From Serinicoccus sediminis (GTDB taxonomy: Bacteria; Actinomycetota; Actinomycetes; Actinomycetales; Dermatophilaceae): a DNA stretch of 64,000 nt. Below are positions 1 to 13,518 of this stretch, in pieces. Position 1 is the first letter of the stretch; each line of letters opens with the position of its first letter. Location: assembly GCF_004153545.1 (NCBI RefSeq), contig NZ_SDVA01000007.1, positions 62,001 through 126,000 of the forward strand, given 5' to 3'. Under the pieces are notes generated by a model, which worked only from the letters and a program-made list of their open reading frames with translations, had not been told where the DNA came from and ran no database searches. The position numbers and the translations under genes are program-made.

Positions 1-1154
1 AGCCGCAGCTCCCGGCGGAACGCGTCGGGGTCGACCCGCACCCCCCGCTTCTTCAGGGTGACCGGGCCGGCCGGCTGGTGGTGCTGCCGCAGCCAGGACC
101 GCACCGTCGTGGCGCGCAGCGGGAGCACCTCGCGCACGGCATACCACCGCAGCGCGGGGTGGGGGACGGGCGCCCCGGCGGTGAGGTAGCCGGTCCCGGG
201 CGCCGTCTCGCGACCGTCGACCACGCTCGCGAGGGAGCCGGTGAGGCCGGCCGCGGACACGGCGTCGTCGACCTCGGCCAGGTGGCCCTCCAGGTCCTCC
301 ACCCGGGGCAGGGGCGCGGTGGGGTCGAGGTCGGTGACCTCGTGCCAGGTGACGCTCCCGTCCGGCCCACCGTCGCTGCGGCCCACGACCGCGCGGCGGC
401 CAGGTGGTCCGGCGCCCCACCACAGGGCGCACTCCAGCAGGTCCCCGTCCAGCGACACCCACTCCGCGCCCGCGCCGGACGGGACGTCGGCGGGGTCGAA
501 GGACGGGCCGAGCTTGGCGACGGTCGCACGGGCGCGTGCGGCGACGTCCCGGACCTGCTCGAAGGAGGGGGAGAGCTGGTCGAGCCCCCGCACCCGGCGG
601 GTCCGGCCGTGGACGTCGGCGACCCCGGGGGTGCGTCGGGCCGGGTCGAGGAACGCGCCGTCGTCCGGCCCGACAGGCAGCGCGAGCGCGTCACCGGTGA
701 CCACCCGCGCGTCCGGCCACGGGGCGAGGTTGGCCCGGGCGGCGGCCGCCACCACGGCGTCCCTCTCCACCGCCGTCACCGCGAGCCCGGCCCGGGCGAA
801 GGCCATGGCGTCGAGCCCGAGCCCGCACCCGAGGTCCAGCACGTGGCGTACCCCGGCGCGCACCATGAGCTGAGCCCGCCGGGCCGCCACCTGCGGGCGG
901 GTGGCCTGCTCCAGGCCGTCCTGGGTCAGCAGCAGGTCGTCGACCCCGCTCCCCAGCCGGGCCCGCCCGCTGGTCCGCAGCCGGGACTGCGTCAGTGCGG
1001 CGGACACCAGCTCGGGGTCGTGCCCCTCCGCCCGGAGCCGGGCCAGCAGCGGCAGGGTCGAACCCTCGTCGTAGGGCGGGAGGTGGGCCAGCAACCGGGC
1101 CCCCGGCCCGTCTCCCAGACGGCGCAGGAGGTCGGCTGCGGGATCGGCGCTCAC
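1..1154 (-). CDS. Class I SAM-dependent methyltransferase with THUMP-like C-terminus (3' end cut by window)
   Basis: Reading leftwards from GTG at 1154 there is an open frame of about 384 codons to the window edge without a stop. A Rossmann SAM-binding motif (VLDLGCGLGLDAMAFARAG) lies near residues 105-123 and a FLDPARR segment, the likely catalytic/substrate loop, near 168-174. The C-terminal part, ending in a KKRGV-type stretch close to the edge, resembles the THUMP-like domain of actinobacterial methyltransferases, so an RNA substrate is plausible but unproven. The next gene is divergent, with only 30 nt between the two start codons. The last residues are missing. Family call good, substrate unknown. 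Confidence 0.75.
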   Translation of the reverse strand, partial: MSADPAADLLRRLGDGPGARLLAHLPPYDEGSTLPLLARLRAEGHDPELVSAALTQSRLRTSGRARLGSGVDDLLLTQDGLEQATRPQVAARRAQLMVRAGVRHVLDLGCGLGLDAMAFARAGLAVTAVERDAVVAAAARANLAPWPDARVVTGDALALPVGPDDGAFLDPARRTPGVADVHGRTRRVRGLDQLSPSFEQVRDVAARARATVAKLGPSFDPADVPSGAGAEWVSLDGDLLECALWWGAGPPGRRAVVGRSDGGPDGSVTWHEVTDLDPTAPLPRVEDLEGHLAEVDDAVSAAGLTGSLASVVDGRETAPGTGYLTAGAPVPHPALRWYAVREVLPLRATTVRSWLRQHHQPAGPVTLKKRGVRVDPDAFRRELR

Positions 1155-1160
1155 CCCCTC

Positions 1161-1178
1161 ATTGTGCGGCAGTAGATT
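1161..1178. promoter_or_regulatory. Back-to-back leaderless -10 elements for the 1154 (-) and 1185 (+) genes
   Basis: TAGATT at 1173-1178 ends 6 nt before the ATG at 1185. On the other strand CACAAT (1161-1166) ends 6 nt before the GTG at 1154. The plus-strand box is good; the minus-strand box is weak. Confidence 0.5.
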
Positions 1179-1184
1179 GGGGCC

Positions 1185-2450
1185 ATGCCCCGAGTGTTCA
1201 GCCGTAAGGTCAACCGTCTGCTGCGCCGGGGCCGGCGGGTGGCGCTCGCCACCGCCGGTGCCGCCGTGGCCGGCCAGCTGACGCTCGCCGCCGGGGTGGT
1301 GGCGGTGGACGCGGTCCGCAAGCGGCGCGACCACGTCGACCGGGACGCCCCGGTCCAGGAGCCGGTCAGCACCACGGTGGAGGAGTCGCGCCTGACGACG
1401 TACACCTACGGCCAGTACCTCTACGACGACATGATCGCGGCCATCGACGCGGCCGAGGACTTCGTCTACCTGGCGTCCTACATCTGGAAGGCCGACGACA
1501 CGGGCCGCGCTTTCAAGGACGCCGTCGTCCGGGCCGCCGACCGTGGGGTCCTCGTCTGCCTCGTCTTCGACGGGTTCGCCAACCTCGTGGTGCCCAGGGA
1601 CTTCCTGCGCTTCCCCGACGGCGTGCACATGCTGCGCTTCCCGGTGATGCGCACGGCGCTGCCCCTCGTCGACATCCGGGCCTCCGGCCGCGACCACCGC
1701 AAGATCCTCGTCGTGGACGGTCGTGTCGGTTTCGTCGGCGGCTACAACATCGGCTCCCTCTACGCCACGAGCTGGAGGGACACCCACGTGCGGGTGGAGG
1801 GCAAGAGCGTCTGGGAGCTGCAGAACTCCTTCGTCGACTTCTGGAACCGGCACAAGGGCAGGCGCCGCCCGCAGCTCCTCGACAGCGGCACGGTGGAGTG
1901 GAACACGAGCATCCGGGCCGCGCGCAACGAGCCCAGCCGGGTGATCTACCCGGTGCGGGCCCTGTACCTCGAGGCGATCGACCGAGCGGTGCACCGCATC
2001 TGGATCACCCAGGGCTACTTCATCCCGGACCGCGAGATCCTCCACGGGCTGCTCACGGCCGCCTCCCGCGGGGTCGACGTGCGGGTGGTCATGCCGCAGA
2101 AGTCCAACCACGTCCTGGCGGACGTCATCGCGCAGTCCTACTACGAGACCCTCCTCGAGGGCGGGGTGCGGCTGTTCCTCTACCGCGACGTCATGGTCCA
2201 CGCCAAGACCATGACGGTGGACGGGCGCTGGGCGACCATCGGCACCGCCAACATCGACCGGCTCTCCCTCCAGGGCAACTACGAGATCAACCTCGAGATC
2301 GTGGACGCCGACCAGGCCGACCACATGGAGGACATCTTCCGGGCCGACCTGGAGCACTGCGACGAGCTGACGCTGGCGGAGTGGGGTGGGCGCGGCATGG
2401 GGACCCGCGTGGTCGAGCGGGTGCTGCAGCCGCTGCAGGTCCTCATCTGA
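1185..2450 (+). CDS. Phospholipase D-type enzyme, cardiolipin synthase-like
   Basis: A 421-residue protein with an N-terminal hydrophobic segment (about residues 18-40) that would anchor it in the membrane. It carries two HKD motifs: HRKILVVD in the first half and HAKTMTVD in the second, the paired catalytic signature of the PLD superfamily. Bacterial cardiolipin synthases of this class join two phosphatidylglycerols. The length is slightly below that of E. coli ClsA, and only one N-terminal membrane segment is obvious. The start is the ATG 6 nt after a TAGATT box, so the message is probably leaderless. A phospholipase or another phosphatidyltransferase is the alternative. Confidence 0.8.
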   Translation: MPRVFSRKVNRLLRRGRRVALATAGAAVAGQLTLAAGVVAVDAVRKRRDHVDRDAPVQEPVSTTVEESRLTTYTYGQYLYDDMIAAIDAAEDFVYLASYIWKADDTGRAFKDAVVRAADRGVLVCLVFDGFANLVVPRDFLRFPDGVHMLRFPVMRTALPLVDIRASGRDHRKILVVDGRVGFVGGYNIGSLYATSWRDTHVRVEGKSVWELQNSFVDFWNRHKGRRRPQLLDSGTVEWNTSIRAARNEPSRVIYPVRALYLEAIDRAVHRIWITQGYFIPDREILHGLLTAASRGVDVRVVMPQKSNHVLADVIAQSYYETLLEGGVRLFLYRDVMVHAKTMTVDGRWATIGTANIDRLSLQGNYEINLEIVDADQADHMEDIFRADLEHCDELTLAEWGGRGMGTRVVERVLQPLQVLI

Positions 2451-2502
2451 CCCCGACCCGCCACCCGGGGGCGCCGGCCCCCGCGCGGGATGCCTCGGCG
2501 TG

Positions 2503-2529
2503 TTGGCACTCGGCTTGACCGAGTGCTAA
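2503..2529 (+). promoter_or_regulatory. CIRCE operator of groES (HrcA site 1)
   Basis: TTGGCACTC, nine bases, then GAGTGCTAA: the CIRCE inverted repeat with one mismatch from TTAGCACTC-N9-GAGTGCTAA. It overlaps the -35 element of the groES promoter, so HrcA binding would block RNA polymerase. Confidence 0.92.
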
Positions 2530-2544
2530 CCCGGTGCCTAGATT
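2515..2544 (+). promoter_or_regulatory. groES-groEL promoter
   Basis: TTGACC at 2515-2520 and TAGATT at 2539-2544 with an 18-bp spacer form a vegetative-type promoter. Transcription should begin near 2551, giving a leader of about 145 nt. Confidence 0.8.
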
Positions 2545-2549
2545 CGTCC

Positions 2550-2576
2550 CTAGCACTCTCGGCACGTCAGTGCCAG
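2550..2576 (+). promoter_or_regulatory. Second, degenerate CIRCE element
   Basis: CTAGCACTC, nine bases, then CAGTGCCAG. The left arm matches CIRCE in 8 of 9 positions and the right arm in 6 of 9, with correct spacing. It covers the predicted transcription start, so it may be a second HrcA site. Confidence 0.6.
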
Positions 2577-2694
2577 CCGCGAGAGCCGACCGACCCCCGC
2601 GACGGCGGTGGGCGTTCGCGGAGGAGTGACGGCCAGCACATGACCACCTGGCGGGCCGCACCGGTCCGCCACCTGAACGAGAAGGAAGGTAACC

Positions 2695-2988
2695 GTGTCG
2701 GTTTCCATCAAGCCGCTCGAGGACCGCATCGTCGTCAAGGCCGTCGAGGCCGAGCAGACCACGGCCTCCGGCCTGGTCATCCCGGACACCGCGAAGGAGA
2801 AGCCCCAGGAGGGCGAGGTCCTCGCGGTCGGCCCGGGTCGTGTCGACGACAACGGCAACCGCGTCCCCATGGACGTCTCCGTCGGTGACCGCGTCATCTA
2901 CAGCAAGTACGGCGGCACCGAGGTGAAGTACTCCGGCGAGGAGTTCCTCATCCTCTCGGCGCGCGACGTCCTGGCCGTCGTCGGCTGA
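2695..2988 (+). CDS. groES: Co-chaperonin GroES
   Basis: 97 residues beginning [14 protein letters not shown], the usual GroES N-terminus, with the mobile-loop region near residues 16-35 ([19 protein letters not shown]). It forms the heptameric lid of GroEL. The GTG start is supported by a strong GAAGGAAGG ribosome site 6 nt upstream. It is the first gene of the heat-shock operon controlled by the CIRCE elements upstream, and groEL follows after 119 nt containing a long hairpin. Confidence 0.97.
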   Translation: MSVSIKPLEDRIVVKAVEAEQTTASGLVIPDTAKEKPQEGEVLAVGPGRVDDNGNRVPMDVSVGDRVIYSKYGGTEVKYSGEEFLILSARDVLAVVG

Positions 2989-3013
2989 CGACCCGCCCGA
3001 CCCGCCGCGTCCG

Positions 3014-3052
3014 CACGCCCCGGTCACCCCGTCCGGTGGTGACCGGGGCGTG
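3014..3052 (+). terminator. groES-groEL intercistronic hairpin
   Basis: A perfect 15-bp stem (CACGCCCCGGTCACC with its complement) closes a 9-nt loop between groES and groEL and has no T-tract. It could be a partial terminator, a processing site or a stabiliser of the groES message. Confidence 0.6.
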
Positions 3053-3092
3053 CCGCGCGGCACCGGCGCACGCCCTCGCACGACATACCTGA

Positions 3093-4712
<1,620 letters not shown>

Positions 4713-4760
4713 GGCCGGCCCTCCGGACCCCCGCCCGCGGCGGGTCCGGGGCCGCTGACG

Positions 4761-4799
4761 CGACGAAGCCCCTCCGGGACGCCCGGAGGGGCTTCGTCG
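4761..4799. terminator. Bidirectional terminator between groEL and whiB
   Basis: A perfect 18-bp stem (CGACGAAGCCCCTCCGGG with its complement) closes an ACG loop between two convergent genes. It can act on both strands. Confidence 0.85.
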
Positions 4800-4845
4800 T
4801 CGCGTGTGCGGGTCCGTCGGGGGTCGGACCGCCCGGTCGTCGGGC

Positions 4846-5148
4846 TCAGCGTTGCTGGTGGGGCCGGGCCGCGTCCACCTGCTCGTAGTGGGCCGCGCGC
4901 TCCTCCTCGGTCATGCCGCCCCAGACGCCGTACGGCTCGCGCACCGCCAGGGCGTGGGTGCGGCACTGCTCCAGCACGGGACAGCTGGCGCACACCTGCT
5001 TGGCGCGTTCGTCGCGACGGCGGCGGGCGGGTCCGCGTTCACCCTCGGGGTGGAAGAACACCTCGGGACTCGTGGTCCGGCACGCCCCTTGGAACTGCCA
5101 CTCCCACAGGTCTGCCACCGGGCCGGGCTGATGGCCGGTCTCGGCCAC
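4846..5148 (-). CDS. WhiB-family iron-sulfur regulator, WhiB3/WhiD type
   Basis: Read from GTG at 5148, which has an excellent GAGGAGGAAC ribosome site, this is a 100-residue protein. A longer frame to 5211 lacks such a site. Four cysteines (C23, C53, C56, C62; spacing CX2CX5C after the first) would hold a [4Fe-4S] cluster, and GVWGG near residues 75-79 is the family turn. The stretch WEWQFQGAC and FFHPEGERGPAR resemble WhiB3/WhiD. The position beside groEL1 is the same as for whiB3 in mycobacteria. These proteins act with the housekeeping sigma factor in redox or developmental control; the targets here are unknown. Confidence 0.88.
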   Translation of the reverse strand: MAETGHQPGPVADLWEWQFQGACRTTSPEVFFHPEGERGPARRRRDERAKQVCASCPVLEQCRTHALAVREPYGVWGGMTEEERAAHYEQVDAARPHQQR

Positions 5149-5279
5149 GCGTTCCTCCTCTCGAGGGCGGTGCCCGGTCCGCCAGCCCGCCCCGTCTGGG
5201 GCCGCGAGCAACAGGGGTCCGGGCGTGACGAGTACCTCGTCGTGCGGTCACTCTACGTCGTACACGTCCCATGTCATAG

Positions 5280-6845
<1,566 letters not shown>

Positions 6846-6893
6846 GCAGCGCGGGGTCGCGTGGCGCGCGGCGGCCGCGGGTGCCCCGGACGG

Positions 6894-6899
6894 TAGCCT
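6894..6899 (+). promoter_or_regulatory. Leaderless -10 of guaB3
   Basis: TAGCCT ends 6 nt before the GTG at 6906, which favours this codon over the GTG at 6903. Confidence 0.6.
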
Positions 6900-6905
6900 G
6901 ACGTG

Positions 6906-8027
6906 GTGAGCGAGATCGAGATCGGACGCGGCAAACGGGGCCGCCGGGCCTACTCCTTCGACGACGTCGCCGTCGTCCCCTCCCGCCGCACCAGGGACCC
7001 CGAGGACGTCTCGATCAGCTGGCAGATCGACGCCTACCACTTCGACCTGCCGATCCTCGCCGCCCCCATGGACTCCGTGGTCTCCCCGGAGACCGCGATC
7101 GCGCTGGGCCGGCTGGGGGGCCTCGGTGTGCTGGACCTCGAGGGGCTCTGGACCCGCTACGACGATCCCTCCGCCCGGCTGGCCGAGATCGCCGGTCTCG
7201 AGGGCGAGGAGGCGACCGCCCGGATGCGCGAGCTGTATGCCGCACCCGTGCGCCCGGAGCTCATCACCGCCCGGCTGCGGGAGATCCGGGACGCCGGCGT
7301 CACCGTCGCCGGCGCCCTCTCGCCCCAGCGCACCCAGCACCACTGGAAGGCGGTCGTGGACGCCGGGGTCGACCTCTTCGTCATCCGCGGGACGACCGTC
7401 TCGGCGGAGCACGTCTCGAGCCAGGCCGAGCCGCTCAACCTCAAGCGCTTCATCTACGAGCTCGACGTGCCGGTCATCGTCGGCGGGGCCGGCACCTACA
7501 CCGCCGCGCTGCACCTCATGCGCACCGGGGCGGCCGGGGTGCTGGTCGGGTTCGGCGGCGGGTCCACGCACCGCACCCGGACCGCGCTGGGGATCCACGC
7601 GCCGTCGGCGACGGCCATCGCCGACGTGGCGGCCGCGCGGCGGGACTACCTCGACGAGTCCGGCGGGCGCTACGTGCACGTCATCTCCGACGGCGGGACG
7701 AGCGTGTCCGGCGAGGTCGTCAAGGCGGTGGCCTGCGGCGCCGACGCCGTCATGCTCGGGGCCGCGCTGGCCCGGGCGGAGGAGGCGCCGGGGGCGGGCT
7801 ACCACTGGGGCAGCGAGGCGCACCACCCCGAGCTGCCGCGGGGGGAGAAGGTGCACGTCGGCACGGTCGGCACCCTCGAGGAGGTCCTCGTCGGGCCGGC
7901 CCGCACGGCCGACGGCACCACGAACATGATGGGCGCGCTGCGGCGCGCCATGGCGACAACCGGTTATACCGAGCTCAAGGAGTTCCAGCGCGTGGATGTG
8001 GTGGTGGCGCCGTATGGCGAGCGGTGA
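6906..8027 (+). CDS. GuaB3 family IMP dehydrogenase-related protein
   Basis: 373 residues, an IMPDH-like barrel without the CBS insert. Where IMPDH has GAICTTR, this protein has GGGSTHRTR, so the catalytic cysteine is replaced by histidine. Conserved pieces of the fold remain (AYSFDDVAVVPS at the N-terminus, DGGTSVSGEVVKAVACGADA near 225-245). This matches the actinobacterial GuaB3 family, which always accompanies guaB. The family's activity in actinobacteria is not settled, and without the cysteine ordinary IMP oxidation is unlikely. Confidence 0.88.
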   Translation: MSEIEIGRGKRGRRAYSFDDVAVVPSRRTRDPEDVSISWQIDAYHFDLPILAAPMDSVVSPETAIALGRLGGLGVLDLEGLWTRYDDPSARLAEIAGLEGEEATARMRELYAAPVRPELITARLREIRDAGVTVAGALSPQRTQHHWKAVVDAGVDLFVIRGTTVSAEHVSSQAEPLNLKRFIYELDVPVIVGGAGTYTAALHLMRTGAAGVLVGFGGGSTHRTRTALGIHAPSATAIADVAAARRDYLDESGGRYVHVISDGGTSVSGEVVKAVACGADAVMLGAALARAEEAPGAGYHWGSEAHHPELPRGEKVHVGTVGTLEEVLVGPARTADGTTNMMGALRRAMATTGYTELKEFQRVDVVVAPYGER

Positions 8028-9447
8028 CGAGGAGCGGAGCAGCCACGGTCGGCCCCGCCCGGGGGCGGTGCCCTCGGTGAGCGTCAGCACGGACCCGGTG
8101 CACGTGCGGCGACGGCGCCTGGCCGCCGGCGCCCTGCTGGGGGCGGTCCTGCTGGGCGGCTGGGGCATGAGCCAGGTCTTCGGTGGCGGCGACCGGTCCG
8201 GCAGCCCGGACGCGGCCACGGCCGGGCCGACGGAGGCCACCGCCCCCCAGCCGGGCGCCGAGGGGGAGGACGACGGCACCGCCCAGGGCGGCTCCGCCGA
8301 GACGGGGTCGGACGAGGGTGCCACGGCCACCGAGCAGGACGACGACACCGCCGACGCCGACGCCGACGCCGACGGAGGTGAGCAGGCGGGGCAGATCTGG
8401 CAGCGGGAGCCGGCGCCGGTTGAGCACCCCAGCGACACGACCGCCCTGGAACAGGTGGACTACCTCACCGGCGGGCTGACCCCGAAGTCGGTCATGGCCT
8501 CCGGGCACGGGCTGATGATCGCCAACAACATGATGTACTCCCACACCTCGACCGTCTTCGACAGCACCACCCGGGAGCAGGTGGAGGTGCTGCAGGACGG
8601 GGTCGACCTGGCCGCCTTCGGGATCGAGGGTCACCCGGGGATCTCCCAGGGATCGCCGGTCGAGGCGGTGTGGACCGCGGACGGCCGCTACGCCTACGTG
8701 TCCCAGTACACGATGTACGGCGAGAACTTCGGCGTCGAGGGCTTCGACGCGTGCACCCGCGACAGCGGGGTCGGCGCCTCCTTCGTCTACCGCTTCGACG
8801 CCCAGGAGATGGCCTGGGACCAGGTGTTCCGGGTGGGTGCGGTGCCGAAGTACCTCGCGCTCAGCCCCGACCAGCGGACCCTGCTCGTCAGCAACTGGTG
8901 CGATGCGACGCTCAGCGTCGTCGACACCGAGAAGGGCGAGGAGACCGGCACCGTCGAGCTGGCCGCCGCGCCGCGCGGGCTGGCGATCATGCCGGACAAC
9001 CGGACCGTCTACGCCGTGGCCATGTACGCCGACGAGCTCTACAAGGTGGACCTCGCGGAGGGCACCGCCGAGGTGGTCATGCAGACGCCGCCGCGGCCCC
9101 GCCACCTCAACCTGGCCGACGAGGGCCGGACGCTCTACCTCACGACCAGCGGCGGCAACGCCGTCCTCAAGATGGACACCGCCACCGACGAGGTGGTCGA
9201 CGAGGCGACGCCGGGGGTGGAGCCGCGCAGCGTGGCCCTCAGCCCGGACGAGAAGGCGCTCTACGTCGTCAACTACGACGAGGCCAGCGTGTCCAAGGTG
9301 CGGACCTCCGACATGGAGGTCATCGACACGGTCGACGTGGACGCCAACCCCATCGGCATCGACTACGACCCCGTGACGAACACCGTCTGGGTGGCCTGCT
9401 ACGGCGGCTCGATCTACGTCTTCGACGACCAGGGCAGCCTGCTCTGA
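8014..9447 (+). CDS. YncE-like beta-propeller protein, membrane-anchored
   Basis: 477 residues from ATG 8014, which overlaps the end of guaB3 by 14 nt. No ribosome site is clear; ATG 7996 or a GTG near 8077 are alternatives. A basic stretch (RRRR) and one membrane segment (about residues 35-52) are followed by an acidic Asp/Glu/Ala linker with a DADADAD run, then a YVTN-type propeller (about 130-477) with repeated blocks such as YLALSPDQRTLLVSN and SVALSPDEKALYVVN. This suggests an extracytoplasmic domain on a flexible stalk. The function is unknown; propellers of this class bind ligands or partner proteins. Confidence 0.72.
   Translation: MASGDEERSSHGRPRPGAVPSVSVSTDPVHVRRRRLAAGALLGAVLLGGWGMSQVFGGGDRSGSPDAATAGPTEATAPQPGAEGEDDGTAQGGSAETGSDEGATATEQDDDTADADADADGGEQAGQIWQREPAPVEHPSDTTALEQVDYLTGGLTPKSVMASGHGLMIANNMMYSHTSTVFDSTTREQVEVLQDGVDLAAFGIEGHPGISQGSPVEAVWTADGRYAYVSQYTMYGENFGVEGFDACTRDSGVGASFVYRFDAQEMAWDQVFRVGAVPKYLALSPDQRTLLVSNWCDATLSVVDTEKGEETGTVELAAAPRGLAIMPDNRTVYAVAMYADELYKVDLAEGTAEVVMQTPPRPRHLNLADEGRTLYLTTSGGNAVLKMDTATDEVVDEATPGVEPRSVALSPDEKALYVVNYDEASVSKVRTSDMEVIDTVDVDANPIGIDYDPVTNTVWVACYGGSIYVFDDQGSLL
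8350..8373 (+). repeat. Hexanucleotide repeat GCCGAC x4 in the propeller gene
   Basis: Four perfect GCCGAC copies encode Ala-Asp repeats in the acidic linker. Slippage would keep the reading frame and change only the linker length. Confidence 0.85.
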
Positions 9448-9465
9448 CCGCCCAGGTCCACCACC

Positions 9466-9471
9466 TACCCT
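9466..9471 (+). promoter_or_regulatory. Leaderless -10 of the SURF1 gene
   Basis: TACCCT ends 6 nt before the GTG at 9478. Confidence 0.6.
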
Positions 9472-9477
9472 GGTGGG

Positions 9478-10260
9478 GTGATCCGGACCGCCCTCCGACC
9501 AGCCTGGCTGGCGCTGCTCGCGCTGCTGGTCGTGGTGGTGGTGGCGTTCTACCAGCTCGGTATGTGGCAGCTCGGGGTGAGCTCGAGCGAGGCCTCCCGG
9601 GACTTCGCGGCCGAGCAGGCGGCCCGCCCCACGGTCCCGCTCACCGAGGCGATCGATCCCCAGAGCACCTTCCCCGACGACGGTGCCGGCCGGTCGGTCC
9701 TGGTCACCGGCAGCTACCGCTCCGACCAGCAGTTCCTCGTGCCCCGGCGGCTGCTGGAGGGGCAGGAGGGCTACTGGGTGGTGACCCCGGTCCGGGTGGA
9801 GCCCACCGGCGCGCTGCTGCCGGTCGTGCGCGGGTTCGTCACCGACCCGGCGCAGGCCGACCGGCCGCCGGGCACCCGGGTCGAGCTCACCGGCACGCTG
9901 GCGCCGGGGGAGGCGCCCGGCCCCGCCGGCCTGCCCCAGGGGCAGCGCGGGTCGATCGACACCGCCGAGCTCGTCAACGACTGGGACGCGCCCATCTACG
10001 ACGGCTTCCTCTTCGCGACCGAGGAGCGTCCGGACCTGACCGGGTCGGCGGTGCAGCGGGTGCCCCCGCCGGTGTTCGGGGAGACCGGCCTGATCTGGCG
10101 CAACGTCGGCTACGGGCTGCAGTGGTTCCTCTTCGCCGGGTTCGCCGTCTACATGTACCTCCGTTTCCTGCGCGACGCCTCGCGCAGGTCGTCCGACACC
10201 ACCACGTCGGAGCCCGCGCTGCCGGTCTCCGCCCCTCCCGTGAAGGAGCCCCGCCCATGA
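9478..10260 (+). CDS. SURF1 family protein (cytochrome oxidase assembly)
   Basis: 260 residues with the SURF1 layout: one membrane segment at the N-terminus (about 9-28), a large extracytoplasmic domain and a second membrane segment near 205-222 (YGLQWFLFAGFAVYMYL). SURF1 proteins help insert haem into the aa3-type terminal oxidase. The C-terminal tail is a short Ser/Thr/Pro-rich cytoplasmic extension. The gene overlaps the next one by ATGA, so the two are probably translated together. Confidence 0.85.
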   Translation: MIRTALRPAWLALLALLVVVVVAFYQLGMWQLGVSSSEASRDFAAEQAARPTVPLTEAIDPQSTFPDDGAGRSVLVTGSYRSDQQFLVPRRLLEGQEGYWVVTPVRVEPTGALLPVVRGFVTDPAQADRPPGTRVELTGTLAPGEAPGPAGLPQGQRGSIDTAELVNDWDAPIYDGFLFATEERPDLTGSAVQRVPPPVFGETGLIWRNVGYGLQWFLFAGFAVYMYLRFLRDASRRSSDTTTSEPALPVSAPPVKEPRP

Positions 10261-10597
10261 CCCCCCGCGGCAAGCTGCTGTTCTTCCGCCTCATGGCCTT
10301 CGTCGTCGGCGTCGGCCTGCTCCTGCTCGTCGTGCACATGGTGCTGCGCTACGGCTTCGGCAGCCACGCGCTCGCCTGGTGGCCCTCGCCGCACGGCTGG
10401 GTCTACATGGTCTACCTCGTCGCCACCGCGCTGCTCGGCTTCGAGCTGCGCTGGAGCCTGGGCCGGATGGTGGGTGTGATGCTGGCCGGGTGCGTCCCGT
10501 TCCTGTCCTTCTGGGTCGAGCACCGGGTGGCCCGGCAGGCGCGCGCCCAGATCGAGGGCGGCGAGGCCGCGGACCCGGCCGCCGGTAGGGTGACCGC

Positions 10598-10601
<4 letters not shown>
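10257..10601 (+). CDS. DUF3817 small integral membrane protein
   Basis: 114 residues with three predicted membrane segments (about 9-29, 43-62 and 70-86). It matches the DUF3817 family commonly found beside guaA in actinobacteria. The start overlaps the SURF1 stop (ATGA) and the stop overlaps the guaA start (GTGA), and a GAAGGAGCC ribosome site lies inside the SURF1 gene. Function unknown. Confidence 0.8.
10586..10591 (+). promoter_or_regulatory. Internal leaderless -10 of guaA
   Basis: TAGGGT inside the end of the DUF3817 gene ends 6 nt before the guaA GTG, giving guaA its own possible promoter. Confidence 0.55.
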
Positions 10602-12198
<1,597 letters not shown>

Positions 12199-12208
<10 letters not shown>

Positions 12209-13518
12209 GGACCAGCGTCGCCCTGGCCGCCGGGAAGGGCGCCCGGGCGATCTCCCGGCTCCGGGGCGGGGGGTCGGCGCTGCCCGGTCTCGTCACCGAG
12301 CGCCTCGACCCGGCCGTGCTGCGGCATACCCTCGGGGAGCTGCCGCACGGCGTCGTCGTGGTGAGCGGGACCAACGGCAAGACGACGACCACGAAGATGC
12401 TCGCCGCGCTGCTGCGCGCCCACGGGCTGCGGGTCTTCACCAACCCGACCGGGTCCAACTTCACCCGGGGCGTCATCTCCTCCCTGCTGGGGGAGGTGGG
12501 GCTCTCCGGCCGACTCGCCGCGGACGTGGCGGTGGTGGAGCTGGACGAGGCGCACGCCCTGCACTTCAGCGCCCAGGTGCCCCCCACCCAGTCGCTGCTG
12601 CTCAACGTGGCGCGCGACCAGCTCGACCGCTTCGCCGAGATCGACCACACCGCGCGGCTGCTCACCACGCTGGCCGAGCAGACGACCGACGGCGTCGTCC
12701 TCAACGCCGACGACCCGTTCATCTCGCGCATCCGTGGCCACGTCGCCGACGGGGTGCAGGTGCGGTGGTTCGGGGTGGACCCCAGCATCGCCGACCGGCT
12801 GCCCGAGCTGCAGGAGGCCGACGTGCGCTTCGAGGACGCCGACCCGGGCCGGGATCCGGGGCCCGGCGACGCGCTGCTGCTGCCCGAGGACGACGGCCGG
12901 GCGTTCACCGTCCGGTTCGTCGACGACGAGGCGGTGGACGTCGGGCCGGTCACGCTCCGGCAGCGGGGCCTGGCCGCGATGATCAACGCCACCGCCGCGA
13001 CCGCCACCGCCCGTCATCTGCTGGGCCCGGGTTTCTCGGCCGTCACCGCCGCCGAGGCTCTCGCGGCCGTGTCCCCGCCCTTCGGCCGCGGCGAGGTCAT
13101 CGACGTCGACGGGGCGCCGCTGGAGCTCGTGCTCGTCAAGAACCCCGCCGGGTTCACCGTGGCGCTCGGCACCTACGGCGCGGAGCCGGTGGCGACCATG
13201 GTGGCCATCAACGACAACTACGCCGACGGGCGGGACGTGTCGTGGCTGTACGACGTCTCCTTCGACTCCCTGCGCGAGCGGGGGGTGGCACTCACGTCGG
13301 GGGTCCGGGCCTGGGACATGGCGCTGCGGCTGCGCTACGACGGGGTCGAGGTGGACCACGTCGAGCAGGATCTCGACCTCGCGCTGGACCGCTTCCTCGC
13401 CGACCACCGGGGTCGCCCGACCCGGGTCTTCTGCACCTACACCGCCATGATGCACCTGCGTCGCCGGCTGGCCGACCGCTTCGGGCTGGCCCGTTTCGGA
13501 GAGGACCCGGCAGCATGA
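12199..13518 (+). CDS. murT: Lipid II isoglutaminyl synthase, MurT subunit
   Basis: 439 residues, Mur-ligase-like: P-loop [12 protein letters not shown] with Lys61, a central ATPase domain, and the C-terminal DUF1727 domain that docks GatD. With GatD it amidates the alpha-carboxylate of D-Glu in lipid II. The start overlaps guaA; GTG at 12205 is an equally possible start. The only cysteine is the one near the C-terminus (RVFCTYT), so the Cys4 zinc ribbon known from Gram-positive cocci is absent. gatD follows with an ATGA overlap. Confidence 0.92.
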
